Source: Balamuthia mandrillaris (lineage: Eukaryota > Discosea > Longamoebia > Balamuthiidae). From it: a stretch of 64,000 nt of DNA. This document shows, one piece after another, positions 37,227-48,117 of this stretch. Under the pieces are notes generated by a model that ran no database searches, was not told the DNA's origin, and was given only the letters and a program-made list of their open reading frames with translations. The DNA lies in assembly GCA_031835245.1 (NCBI GenBank), contig JAVKOQ010000122.1:96001-160000 (forward strand), in the 5' to 3' direction. The position numbers and the translations under genes were made by a program. The number at the start of each line of letters is the position of its first letter. Positions within the stretch are counted from its first letter, which is position 1.

Positions 37227-40200
37227 CAAAACAAAACAAAACAAAACAAAACAAAACAAAAGGATTATAGAGCAAAGTTTTTGGAGATGCTACCAGAACT
37301 TCACGAAAAGCGAATGTCTCTTGTGGCTATCGACGATAAGATCATCACTTTGGATGAAACTTGTGCAGCATGGAAAAATCCGCCTCATGACCCACAACTC
37401 GCCATCATATCTCTTCGCAAAGTACGAGAACTTGATCTTTTTTTTCCCCATGTTATTCTTCCAGATGCTGATCCTTTAACTATCGACAAAGGTACCACAA
37501 AATGTTGCTTTGAAAGACGTTGTGGAATTGAACTTGAGTTCATTTGGCTTTTCTTCGATCGACCTTCGTTCGTTCAAAAATCTTAAGAAGCTTTCCTTGA
37601 AGGGCAACCATTTGTCTTCTTCAACTATTTCGGGTTTGCTTTCTTCTCCCTATCTTTGATCTTTGATCTTTGATCTTATTAACTTTAAAATAGATTCGGG
37701 AGTGATCGAGTTGAAGCAATTAGAAGCATTAGACATAAGCGACAACAACATTGATGACTTTGGCCTGTTGGAACAAATCGGTCGCGAGTTGACATGTATG
37801 GTATCACTCTGGGTGGATAGCAACCCATGTTTCCCCCAAAATGATGCGCAGCACAGAATGCAACTGATTTCTCGTTTGCCACAAATGACATCTGTTGGAG
37901 AAACCTCTCTCGTATGGCTCAACGGGTATCGTTTGTCATGGGAGGAACGGGTACTTTTTCCACTTTCTCTTTGTTGTTTCTCTTCTTTATCTCATTCTCC
38001 TGCTCTTTCTCTTCTACACAAGTGTGGAGCAGCTGAAGGAAGGTTACAAGGCAAAGAGATGGAAGACTTCAAGATGGACCTCTTGTTCGAAGCTTTAGGG
38101 CTGGTTCACCTTCTCAAGGCCAAAACCTCTGTTACCTCAACAAACGCCAACAACAAAAATAACACCCACAAGAAGAAAAAGAAGGCCAAAAGTACTGAAG
38201 ACAGCGAAGCAGAAGCAACACCTGAGAAGAATGGTGTAGTTGAAGAGAAAAACGTTTCTTCGATGAGTGTAAAGGGTTTCGGGCTAAGCAGTATTCATCG
38301 GTTGAAAGGCTTTGTGGGGCTTGTTTGGTTGGACCTTAGCTACAACAATCTTACTAGATTGGAAGAAGATGTTTTTCTGGCTCTTACTTCCTTGAAGCAC
38401 TTAGGTACGGTTTCGTTTCCTAAGCTTTTTTTCGTTTTTTTTTTTTTCATTTTCTTTATTTTCCCGGCCTTTGCTTGCTTGTTTCTATCCTTTCTTCTTT
38501 CTTTTGCTTATCTTCTGATCAATATTTTTGCTTTAATAATACACACAGATTTGCGAGAAAACCAGCTGGAAGAGAAAGGTTCGGAGTTGCTTTCGGTATT
38601 TATAAAATGCCCATCGCTGCGAATTCTTTATCTGCAACATAGCACAGCGGATAAGAGCAAAACAACATCTCCAAAGCATTACCTTCGCAAAGTATGCTCG
38701 GTGTTGCACCAACTAGAAATGTTAGACAGTCTCCCTAATCCATTTTTCATTGCTTCCTCTGCAACTTCCGATTCTCCATCTTCGTCATTTATATCTCGTG
38801 CTCCATCTGGTGCTTCTTCTTTATTGCCAACGAGTGATGACTTAGCTATCTCACAGCGCGAACAACCACACCCACAACAAAATGGAGAGATGGCTTATCC
38901 TCTGTATTCTCCTTCTTCTCCTTTCGTATCTGCTTCTTCGGCTCAACCAACAATGATGAACAGTGTGATGGCGATACCTCCTCCTTATCAGCACCCTTCC
39001 CTTCCTTATCCATTCGCTGCTTCTTATCCATCCATTGATGTTTACAACTACAACAACTATCATGTTGGTGTTCATCCACCTCCATATTATCAGCAGCATC
39101 AACCCCTGCCACCTTATTACGAGGGCGGATCCTTTGATTATGCTTACTATCAACATTATCAACAACAGCAACAATATCATCCCCCTCCTGTCTCTCATCC
39201 TTCATCTACTTTGCCCCAACAACATTATTACATTCCTCAACCTTACAACAGCATCGTTTATGATCCATCAATGACAACAATGTACAATGCTGCACCAGCC
39301 TCTTCTAATTCGCCCTACTCTCCTCTTCATCCGCATTTTGCTGTCCATCCAACAAGTTTTCAAGATGCTACCACTTCTGCTTCACTTCCTTCTCTTCCTT
39401 CAGGAGTACAAAGCGGTGGTGGTGCTAGCAGTTTCCGAGGCGAGCTGATGCAACGACTTCCACCAAGAGCTCGCAGTGAAGATACTCTTCGTCACCAACA
39501 CCAATACTTTGCCAACATTCCGTCAACATCAACAGCATTCCAACCTACAACAAGTTCTGTAAACAATGCGGGATTAGTAAATGCTGCTTCGGTTGAGAAT
39601 GGAATCTATAAAGCAGCAGAAAAGGATGAAGATGAGGAAGAAGATGAGGAATGGACAGATATTTCGTTCGATGAAAGAGACGAAGAAAAATCGGAAGATG
39701 AAAAGAGAAGTGAGGCGTCGTCATCGTCCTCGGAAGAACTGAAAGAAGAAGCAACGGCAACTGGAAAGAGACCAACAGAGAAGCACGAAGGAAATGATAA
39801 AAAGTCGATTGATGACGGGCATGATGACGATGAGAGTGAAGCTTCTGTAACGTTTACCGACGAAGAAGATGACGAGGAAGAGGAAGATGAGGAAGAAGAA
39901 TATTGGCATTCTACTCTGGAAAGCCAAGTCTTCTCTCCTGTCTCTTCCTTCAACGCTCGCAGCAAATCATCGTCTGTCGTCGGACAACGCCAACAACCTC
40001 CTTCCGCTTCCGCCTCTGCTTCTTCTGTCTCTGCTTCTTCTCAGGCGAAAAATACAATTACGAAAGCAAAGAAAGATAAAGATGAGACAGCCGCAATCTC
40101 GAACGAGCAACACGACAAGAAAGGGAAAGAGAACGACAAGAAAGAAGCAGACAAAGAGAAACACAAGCAAGACAAAGAGACGGCCTCAAAAGAAACAAAC

Positions 40201-40521
40201 AAGGAAGACAAAGAAACACCAGAGAAACGACCTGACAAAGAGACGAAAGACAAAAAAGCTGCACTCAAAAAAGAGAAAGATGAGAAAAAAGACATTATGT
40301 CCAAGAAAGAAAAAGACACGGTTGAAAAAACACAGAACAACGACAGCATGAAAGAAAAGAAAGGCACTACCGTGAGAGAAAAGAAAGGGAAACACAAAGC
40401 CACCAAAGGCAAAACCAAGAAAGAGACCACCAAAAACAAACTAGAAAAAGCACCACAACGGGAACTGGCACAAGAAGACGAAGAGGAAGATGACGAAGAA
40501 AACGTCTTCAACTTTGGTTAA
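32666..40521 (+). CDS. Very large leucine-rich repeat protein with acidic/basic tail
   Basis: About fifteen exons read in phase. A Ser-rich N-ter (MSQPQQAASLRPRSKS) leads into EQPFTFDPALTDMREK and TYTPYVFNSGLPPLRPFEE. From about 34090 to 38700 come repeated SDS22/LRRC-type LRR modules, each with LxxLDLSxNxI followed by an LRR-cap such as YIEDLQLCGNPVASKPNYR, LRYLLLRNNPIAKSSNYR, LECIALRGNPIMKTAEDRL and SLWVDSNPCFPQNDAQHR. Modular capped LRR blocks recall LRRC9, but this assignment is tentative. The last exon (from about 38550) adds Pro/Tyr/Gln/His-rich sequence, acidic runs and a long Lys/Glu tail ending DEENVFNFG, giving roughly 2,000 residues. It probably acts as a scaffold; location unknown. 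Introns hold sense-strand CT, CTCCTT and one AAAAC array. Confidence 0.8.
33292..33450. repeat. (CTCCTT)n array in LRR-gene intron
   Basis: A near-perfect hexamer array of about 150 bases, on the plus (sense) strand, inside the intron between the exon ending MREK and the exon with VAFSIKMESDDF. Its Pro-Ser and Arg-rich frames are artefacts. CT tracts at 33012-33048, 33612-33640 and 33818-33850 occupy neighbouring introns. Confidence 0.92.
37195..37260 (+). repeat. (AAAAC)n array before an LRR-gene acceptor
   Basis: About thirteen AAAAC pentamers immediately precede the acceptor AAAAG at 37258-37262. It is one of few arrays whose sense strand is purine-rich, and it replaces the usual polypyrimidine tract at that position. 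Confidence 0.9.
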
Positions 40522-40548
40522 GTTGGTGTTTGTTTTTCATTGTTCTTT

Positions 40549-42627
40549 TTACAAACCAAAGTTTAGTTCAAACAAAGAAAGAACGTCATTCTTGTAACTC
40601 ATTTCTGTTGCGAAGGCAGAAGGGGGTATGCTGTTTGTCGTCAACCGAGCAAGAGAAAGAAGGTCCAACCAGCACACCGCCAAGTTGGTCTTGGCGAACC
40701 AACAACAGTGTCCTACAGCTGTTGTTCTCTTGCTGGTTCGTTTCTCCTCTTCTTCTTCCTCTTCATCCTCCATCGCATCGAAGAGGGAGATGTGGATCGT
40801 GATGGAAGCTCCTTTCGCTCTGGGCGTGCCTCCGTGAAAGCGAATGCGTCCTTGAGAAATCCCTTTTGTGGAGAGCAGGAGTATATCACGTTACAGAAGA
40901 TGAAGGAGAAGAAAAGAAACAGAAGCACAAAGGAAACACAAACCTAAACGAGAGAAAAAGGCACAGAGAAGGGAAATGGTGTCGCTCAATTGCCAATCGG
41001 AAGAAAGCCGGGACAACATCATTTGGAACCGTTCAACCTCCTCCTTCTTGTTTTGCTTTCTTCCTTTGTTCTGCACAACTACCACCTTTTTCTCCATCAC
41101 TTGTTTTTCGTCCTCGCTTTCTTCGTATTCTTCATCGAGAAGCATTCCGCCAAGGTCGCGTTGAATGCCAAAATACCAACCATCCACGTTACAAACGCTT
41201 TCCATCTGTTGTTGCAACAAGCGAAGAGCGTTGCTGTTGTTGTAACGGCCTAAGAGCGGGGCTCTTCCACTTAACTCCATCAACCTTTTAAATGTAGAAA
41301 CGATAGCAAAAGTTCTTAAGAGAAAGGAAAGATAAGCAAGAAGAAAGCATAAAGAGAAACAAACCCTATTTGCATGAGTTCAGTTCTGATGGCAGAGATG
41401 AAACGATACATCGGATGTAAGCCGCCATAAGACGGCCATTCCGTGTCTTGCCTCCATGAATAGTCGTAACGTTGCCATTCCTTCTTATCTTTCCAAGACC
41501 CTCTTTACAAATGGGAAAGGCTTTAGAGAAAACAAAAAGAACAGGAAGACAAGGAAGCCCGATGATGAAGCGGACAAAGTTTACCTGTGGAGCACGTATG
41601 AAGTGAGGTCGGAGGGCAGCTTGGCCCAATCAGAACGAAAGTGAGGACCCACACGAAGGTCATAGGAGAGTATCGACTTTTGGTGGATAAGTCCTCTCTT
41701 CTTCATCTCTTGCAGCAGGTCTTTTGGGTATTTCTTTTCCACATCTTCGTCTTCTTTTCTAGGTGTTGGAAAATAAAAGTCAGAAAAGAGAAAAGAGAAA
41801 CATGACAGAGAGGGACGTTACGTTCGTCGTTTCGAGATTGAATGAATGTAACGCAAAGCGTTGCCAACATCATCCATCCGCTCGTCAACATCTAAAGCTG
41901 TTCTCTCTACCATCATCACCATCTTTCCTTTCTTCTTCTTGTTGTTAGTTGCTCCTGTCTTTTTCTTCTTCTTCGTTTCCTCTGCTTGCTCATCGTCATC
42001 GTTGGTATCTTCGGTGGCCGCGATGGAGATGACTTGAACCCATCCTTTCCTTTTGCCCTCCATCAGAGCTCCTTTGAAACATTGTCCGCTGTTCCTCTCC
42101 CAATTCTGTGCATTCATAAGTCAAAAAAATAAACATAAAAATATAAAAATAATATATACAAACTTGAGCGTGTTGCAAAGGCAAAGACTTGTCCGCGAGC
42201 GACTTCCACAGCTGAAACTCGGGAGAACCCTCCTCGATGCACTTCTGAAGCGCCTCTTGCTCCCGTTTGTCTTTCGCTTTGTCTTTCGTTGCTGACCCAA
42301 CTTTGAACTCGTTTTGAACCCGTTGTTTGTGCTGTTCAACAAAAAAAGCAACAAAAAGTAAACCAAAAAATATTCTTAAAAATATTTAAAAAAAAAAAGT
42401 ATAAAAGAAAAAACAAAAGAGAAAGAAGAACATACGTAAGCTAATCCATGTTTCTGAAAGACGGGCAGGACTTCCTTCTGGAACATCTTCGGAGAGAGGT
42501 GAAAGCCTTGTTCGTGCAACCATCGCCGCGTGTCCAAAAGCTGGCCGTCCTTTTGCTCTCCCAACGCGACCAACAGCTTATCTATCACCACCCGTATCGC
42601 TTCCGGCTGCTTGTGTTCTTCTTCCAT
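40549..42627 (-). CDS. Multi-exon gene of unknown function
   Basis: Six or so exons read in phase on the minus strand. From ATG 42627: MEEEHKQPEAIRVVIDKLL, LHEQGFHLSPKMFQKEVLP, then FQLWKSLADKSLPLQHAQN, CFKGALMEGKRKGWVQVIS, a Lys-rich linker, KKYPKDLLQEMKKRGLIHQ, SDWAKLPSDLTSYVLHR, HGGKTRNGRLMAAYIRCI, MELSGRAPLLGRYNNSNAL, DGWYFGIQRDLGGML, and an end exon with GRIRFHGGTPRAKGASITI. The conserved-looking blocks suggest a real enzyme or complex subunit, but I do not recognise it. A further coding-like 5' exon (VTLANTSLNLDIRELVGKV, about 42800-42706) splices in phase but lacks an ATG. A CGTGACGACATGAAAA element lies at 42923, roughly 300 bases upstream of the ATG. Confidence 0.6.
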
Positions 42628-43073
42628 TTCTTCTGTTTTCTGTTCCTATATTAATATAACGATGCTCGTTCAGCTTTATATCTGACGATTTTTTTTTCAC
42701 GAGTTGTGCCCTGTTTTCATAGAAGCTTGAAAAGGAGACTTTCCCAACAAGTTCTCGAATGTCGAGGTTTAGTGATGTGTTTGCAAGAGTCACCCGGCTC
42801 GCTTTCAAAGCAGTGAACGTTACTCCCGCTTCACCATGGCAATCATCTTTTTCCCGGTTCCTTCCTTCTCTCCTGTCCTCTCTCGTATCCTTGGAGTCAT
42901 TTTTCTGTCGACAAACTTGTTACGTGACGACATGAAAAATTGTAAGCATCGACAACAATTTTCTTTTTTGCCGACGTAGGGAAGACGTAGGTGGATGGAT
43001 GGCAATGTATTCTTGTCGTATGTACAATGAGCGTGGTTAGCATATGCTAAAACAACAGCGAGTTGGTTCACCA
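42628..43073. promoter_or_regulatory. Upstream region of unknown gene
   Basis: Holds TGTCGACAAAC at 42905 and CGTGACGACATGAAAA at 42923-42938, both members of the upstream motif family, plus a possible 5' exon of the gene at 40549-42627 (about 42706-42800). The SAP-protein gene ends at 43074. Confidence 0.45.
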
Positions 43074-43756
43074 TCAATCCCTCTCCTCGCTCTCAGCGTC
43101 GTCTTCCTCAAGAAGTTTGATAAGGGCCGGCCTTTGCAGGCCTTTATGCTTGATGTTACGCTTTGTCAATTCCGCTTGCAGATCTTTGACGTACCATTCT
43201 GAGTAGTCATTCTCCTCTTCTGCTGCTTCTTGCTCTTCTGCTGGTTCTTCGTCTTTGTCTCCCTCGAATATAAGCGCTTCCATCTCTTTTAAATCGGGTG
43301 TCTTAAAACTTTCCAGTACTTTAAACAAAGCTTCCCAACGCTGCGACTCTTTCCTCCTCCTTTTCGCCGCTTCCTTGTTCCGGTTCGCCGCTTCCTTGTT
43401 CCGGTTCGCCTCTTCCGTTGTTCTCCACTTCGAGAACCACTGTGGTTCCTCCGTGTAAATCGCTCTTTGTACGGTAGCCTAGAAAACAAAACGAACATTG
43501 GGTCAACCAAGAGAAAAAAAGAAAAGAAAAACGGGGTGAAAGAGTGGCGGGGTGGAAGAGGAGGTGGTGACAAAACCACCAAACGTAAAAGAAAAGAAGG
43601 AAACGGGGAAAAACCCTTTTTACCGCGGTCAACTTTGCGATGCTCTTGCCAAGCGGTTCTATCACGGCAGCCATCGCTTCAGTAACTTCTTGGACAAACT
43701 CTTCTTCCGCCTCTTCGGCCATGTTGATGGTTTTCCTCCTTTTGTTCGAAGCACTA

Positions 43757-43801
<45 letters not shown>

Positions 43802-43839
43802 CTGCTACTACCACTCGGGGAGCCGTGTCCGCTACTCAT
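43074..43839 (-). CDS. SAP-domain protein
   Basis: Two exons (43839-43624 and 43478-43074) encode 206 residues. A Ser run at residues 8-30, encoded by an AGC/CTG array, is followed by KRRKTINMAEEAEEEFVQE. The central part is Lys/Glu/Arg-rich with duplicated EANRNKEAANRNKEAA. The C-terminus is a SAP helix-extension-helix: YSEWYVKDLQAELTKRN, KHKGLQRPALIKLLEEDD. SAP domains bind AT-rich or scaffold-attachment DNA, and several occur in RNA-processing proteins, so a nuclear role is likely. No other domain was seen. The start is the first ATG. Confidence 0.8.
43757..43800. repeat. (CTG)n/(CAG)n coding array
   Basis: Eleven or so CTG units in exon 1 of the SAP gene, encoding poly-Ser on the minus strand. 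It is one of the few microsatellites in this window that sit in an exon. Confidence 0.9.
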
Positions 43840-44080
43840 TTTTTGTTTTTTGTTACTACCGGGAAACGTGCCTTCAGGGTCGTTTGAACAGTTCTTTCTT
43901 TCTCTACAAAAAAAGAGACTAAGAAACAAAAGTTTTTGGCGGGAAAAAATAATCCGCTTGTCGGCAGTAATTACGTTGAGGGGTCGTCCTTGTGGACTTG
44001 GATCGTTTTTTCTTTATTTTGTTGTTTGTTTGGTTTTTTTTTTGTCGTTTCGCGGAAACAAACACAAACGAAAGACAGGC

Positions 44081-44520
44081 ATGTCGGCCCAGTCGTTGAA
44101 GAACAAGTTTGAAGACTTGGTACGTGCTTGCAGCGAATAAATAATATAGCTATTATTTTTGGGGCAACCTTTTATTTGTTTCTCTCTCTCTCTCTCTCGC
44201 TCGCTCGCTCGCTCTTCGTATACCGTGTGTCTTACATGGGGTCTACCCCGCAAACAAAAAAAAAAAGGCGAGACCAAAGGATCCCACGGTGGAGGAAGTA
44301 AAGAAGACAACATGGGCAACTTCTGGCAACAGGTTTGAATCCAAATAACCAAAACAAAACAAACACGCTTGAAATCTAACAACCAACTTTTTTTTCCTTT
44401 GTTTCTTGGGTCAGCGGTGGAGGCACTTCTGGCCATGAAGGCAAGTTCAACAAAACGGAAAAGGTGATCGTGAAGAAGAAGGGTCCACCTCCCAAGAAGA
44501 GCCTCAGCGACCTTCCTTGA
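44081..44520 (+). CDS. Small three-exon protein, 69 residues, unknown
   Basis: Exons 44081-44119, 44268-44332 and 44415-44520 join in phase with GTACGT and GTTTGA donors. The product starts MSAQSLKNKFEDLARPKD, then TVEEVKKTTWATSGN, a Gly/Ser linker, and KTEKVIVKKKGPPPKKSLS. No stretch of 60 residues is open without splicing, so simple ORF scans miss it. The short helical N-terminus and Lys/Pro-rich tail resemble small actin-monomer-binding or WH2-like peptides, but that is only an impression. The first intron ends in an A-tract before AG; the second ends in a pyrimidine-rich one. Confidence 0.65.
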
Positions 44521-44740
44521 ACTGACCTGAAACTCAGAACTCGTTTCTTTGGTGAACATGTAAAACAAATAACGCTTCTGTACAAACAAGACGAGGGTCT
44601 CTTCTTTTCGCTGCTTGTTCCTCCTCCTTTTCTTCTACTGCTGCATCTTGTTCTTGTTCTTCTTGTTCTTCTTCTTCTTTTCCTCTTGTCTTTCTTTTTC
44701 TCTTCTCAGGTGTTTTCCTTTGTCCTTCTTCTTGCTTTCT

Positions 44741-45469
44741 TCATTTGTTGCTTTCTGCAATCAACTTGCAAAGCGGCTTATGCCACGGCCAAGCCTTCTT
44801 CTGGCACGTCCTATCACAATACCTCGCCCCACAAGCCGAACATCTCGCCGTGACCCCTTCCGCCGCGCACTCCGCACACCTATACCTCGGCTTTCTTTTC
44901 TCTCTTCCCTTCTCCTTCTTTCCTTCTTCCTCCTTCTGTTCAGCGTTCTCTTTCTCCTCCTCCTCTTCTGGGCAATTGGACATCGGAGGAGGAGGCAGCA
45001 ACTTGCACAACCGAACCACGTGGTTGGTCACATTGGCCCTCCTTCCCGTGTCTTCCACCGCACCGATGGCCAGCAAAGCCTCCAGCGAGTGCGAGTGCTT
45101 TTCCACGTTCCACAACACTTCCAAAGGACCCAGGGCCGCGCGGGCTGTGTCGTCATACACAGGCTCCGTGCCGATCCCCCAGTTTATGCAGTCCCTGGTG
45201 TTGAGGACCATGCGAGCGGCGGCACTGAGGGCTTCCTCGTCGTCCTCGATGTAGTCAAAGAAGGACTTGGCGGCGGGGATCAGCGCCTCCAGGCCCTCGT
45301 GGTCGCTGTAGTAGAGGACCACTCCGAGGCGGCGGAAGCCATCTTGTTGGAGCACGGGCAAGAGGGGAACTCTGATGCCCACCGGCGCGGGGAGGTCGAT
45401 GGTGATGGGCGGTAGACTCGCCAGCCAGGAGGTCATCCGCCACTTTATTGCTTGTTTCTCTATGTCCAC
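44741..45469 (-). CDS. C-terminal MYND zinc finger protein
   Basis: An intronless 242-residue protein. The first 165 residues form an uncharacterised domain (ITIDLPAPVGIRVPLLPV, GFRRLGVVLYYSDHEGLE) that looks helical, with a patch TRDCINWGIGTEPVYDDT. A Glu/Lys-rich linker leads to a C-terminal MYND finger, CAECAAEGVTARCSACGARY followed by CDRTCQKKAWPWHKPLC, with all Cys and His ligands present. MYND fingers bind Pro-rich partners. Two upstream elements, CACGTCGACACGGG (45482) and GCGTCGACAAAAA (45502), lie only 13-45 bases before the ATG. No intron or microsatellite is present. Confidence 0.82.
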   Translation of the reverse strand: MDIEKQAIKWRMTSWLASLPPITIDLPAPVGIRVPLLPVLQQDGFRRLGVVLYYSDHEGLEALIPAAKSFFDYIEDDEEALSAAARMVLNTRDCINWGIGTEPVYDDTARAALGPLEVLWNVEKHSHSLEALLAIGAVEDTGRRANVTNHVVRLCKLLPPPPMSNCPEEEEEKENAEQKEEEGKKEKGREKRKPRYRCAECAAEGVTARCSACGARYCDRTCQKKAWPWHKPLCKLIAESNK

Positions 45470-45960
45470 AATTATTTAAATCACGTCGACACGGGCTCTC
45501 AGCGTCGACAAAAAATAACACAATCGATTTCTACCGATTTGCAACGAGAATCGGTCGAAATTTCAAAGTGTGTCGAAAAGGGGCGAAATACCCGAACCTC
45601 CGAACATCAAAAAAAAAATAAATGAAACGAAAATCACAATTTTTGGGGGGTTTTTCGCAAAGAAGAAAGTGAGCGCCTCGCGGAGAGGAAACGAAGGGAG
45701 GGAGAGAGAGAGAGAGACGTCAGAAACAAAACAAATAAAAAAGAAAGAGTAGCAGAGCTTGAGTATTTTGCGTGGAAACTAACGCAACTTTTTTGAAAGG
45801 CGTTGTTTTTGTTGTGGTCGACTCGTAGTTTTTTTTTTGTTATTATTATTGTTTATATTTTTGTTATTTATTTATTTTGTCATCGTACTTCCTTCCGCTT
45901 CGTTGCGTCTGTTTGCTACGCCAAGTCAAAGAACAAACCGCCCACAACATTTTTGCGGCC
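45470..45960. promoter_or_regulatory. Divergent spacer, MYND and membrane-protein genes
   Basis: Two GTCGACA elements lie at 45482-45514 beside the MYND start. The remainder is AT-rich with GTTATT runs near 45835-45880 and a GA tract at 45700. No exon was recognised. Confidence 0.45.
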
Positions 45961-46632
45961 ATGAGGGAGGAGAGAATGGCTTTGCTCTCTGGGCCAGAGG
46001 TAATTACTTTTGCTTCTTTTCTTTTTCGTTTTTTTTGTTTAAAAACATTTCGAATTATTTCTTTATTTTTTAAAGCTCATCACACCCTCTTTTTTTTTCC
46101 TCTTCATGTTTCTCACGTTGTGGAAAAACATCAGGGACAGTTGCCGCCGCAGTTGTTTGTCGAGTTTCCGTCCTCCGTTTCGTTGGCCTTCAACTCAAAG
46201 CACTTATCCAATGAACCTGGTTCGTTGGGGGGGGGGGGCCCCCCCCCCGCCCTCCTTTTTTTTTCTTTCTCCGTTTCGTCCCTTTCTTGTCTTCCTTTTC
46301 TTTTTTTGTTTTTCTCTTTTGTCGTTTCTCTTTCTCTTTTCTTCTCCCTTATCTCCTCTCTCTCTCTCTCTCTCTCTCTCTTTTTAAACACGAAATAACT
46401 AAACAAATACCAAATAGGATGGTTTGGAGAGCACAAACCGATCGAGATTCCTGCTGTATTATTAGAGCGAGAGGACACGGGGCTGCCCTCCGACATAGAA
46501 GACGACTACAACTATAACCCAGATGATGAACGCACTATACAACGCCTACGGAGCGACCTGCAGCGGCGGAAACAGATATTCATGGTCTTCCTCGCTCTCG
46601 ACATCATCTATTGCTTTCTCTCGCTCATCGGT

Positions 46633-46668
<36 letters not shown>

Positions 46669-46984
46669 AATATTATTTCTTTTTCTACACACTAACGAGA
46701 AAATAACAAACAAAACGGCAGCCTATTTCTATATATCGCCGAGTCACGTCTCCATTCTCGCTTTGAACGTGCTGGTCAGCATTTTAACTTTCTATGGTGT
46801 CATCAAGGAGCGCATCTGGGTGTTGAATCTCTTTGTGGTGGTGGAAGGGGTTGCGATCGGCTTCTTCCTCTTCAACACCTTTTCTCCACTGGTAGTCCTC
46901 CGTCTTATCGTTTTGCTTTTGGGTGCCCAGGTTCGGGCTCGCATGATGATGGTTTGTTTCTTAATATTTTCTCTGTTGCTATTC

Positions 46985-47021
<37 letters not shown>

Positions 47022-47148
47022 GTTTTTCTGTTCTCTATTCGCTGTTCCCTTCTTTTGCACTCCCTCCTTTTTTTCTTTTCAAACTCATTATTTTGCAACA
47101 CAGATTCAAGGATATGACCAGTTGGGCGCCTTCGTCCAAAACGTATGA
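45961..47148 (+). CDS. Four-helix membrane protein, unknown family
   Basis: Exons 45961-45999, 46135-46219, 46418-46630, 46722-46951 and 47104-47148 give 203 residues. The cytosolic-looking N-terminal half contains GQLPPQLFVEFPSSVSLAF and IPAVLLEREDTGLPSDIE. The second half has a basic RLRSDLQRRKQ followed by hydrophobic segments IFMVFLALDIIYCFLSLI, VSILALNVLVSILTFYGV, IWVLNLFVVVEGVAIGFFL and VVLRLIVLLLGAQ, ending YDQLGAFVQNV. The four-helix C-terminal block looks like a small channel- or sorting-type protein, but no signature is recognised. Three introns carry sense-strand CT tracts. The second intron also holds an odd G12C10 block. Confidence 0.7.
46227..46248. repeat. G12C10 palindromic homopolymer block
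   Basis: Twelve G followed directly by ten C, just after a donor (GTTCGTTGG). As RNA it could fold only as a poor zero-loop hairpin; as DNA it is a perfect palindrome. It may be a real feature or an assembly or sequencing artefact. Confidence 0.7.
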
Positions 47149-47578
47149 TGGACAACAACAGAGAAAGAGAGAGAGAGAGAGAAAGAGAGAGAAAGAATGG
47201 GAACAGAAGTCTGCCAAATTGCTTTAGGTTTTATTGCCTCGCCATTCATCATCAGCACCTCTTCTTCACTTCTTCAGTTTCGTGCAAAGCGACATTCTTA
47301 AATTTTACTCGTTAGCAGCTAGTAAGCCACATGTCACCACAATCCTTTTTATCACAGGAAGAGAGAGAACAGGTTGATGGTTTTCATGATGCTCATTTTT
47401 TCACCTTCTTTGCGTGATTGCGTGGCTTTGAAAAAAAATAATAAATAAGTTAACGAAAAAATAGCAAGCATTACATGAAATGTGTTCTTCTCCATTCAAC
47501 ATTGCAAATCTTCTTCCTGCTAAAGAGTGTGGAGAGGGAATCGAAAAAGGCCAAAAATTCTGCCCCATTCCATGAATA
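47149..47578. other. Convergent 3' flanks
   Basis: Spacer between the plus-strand membrane gene and the minus-strand R3H/F-box gene. A GA tract at 47160-47195 follows the membrane-gene stop. No exon is called. Confidence 0.5.
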
Positions 47579-48080
47579 CTATTTCTTGGAAGAAGGGAAA
47601 AGCAACGGCAGAAAGTGCAGCTTTTGCTTGCAGCTCCTGCACTCACACAAGGAAGCAGCAGAAGCAGGGGATGAAGCAGACGGTGATTCAGAGCATTGGT
47701 GGTGAGAGTGTCGCGGAAAGGACTGGCAAAGCTTTACCAGTTTGCAACAAGTTCGAGAGCGAGGAAGAGCCACCTGTAACCAATAATGGGCCGCTACCCA
47801 ATCATGCCACCTATGCTGCTGTTCTTGTTCATCGTCTCTGCCTTCTCCTTCTTCTTCTCTTATTTCATTCTTGCTGTCGTCAATTCTTTTTGCTTTTCCG
47901 TTTGCTTCTCTTTCTTTAGAAGGAGTCAACCATCGATCCAGCCGAGCTTGCAGCCGTTGTGCGAGAGGATGCCAGAGCAGCCCGTCATGGAGGTGCACGA
48001 TTCGCCACCACCGCTTGCACGTCATGGAAGCACACACACAATCTGCAACGTCTAGAAACGAGAAGATATGAAGCACCACC

Positions 48081-48117
<37 letters not shown>

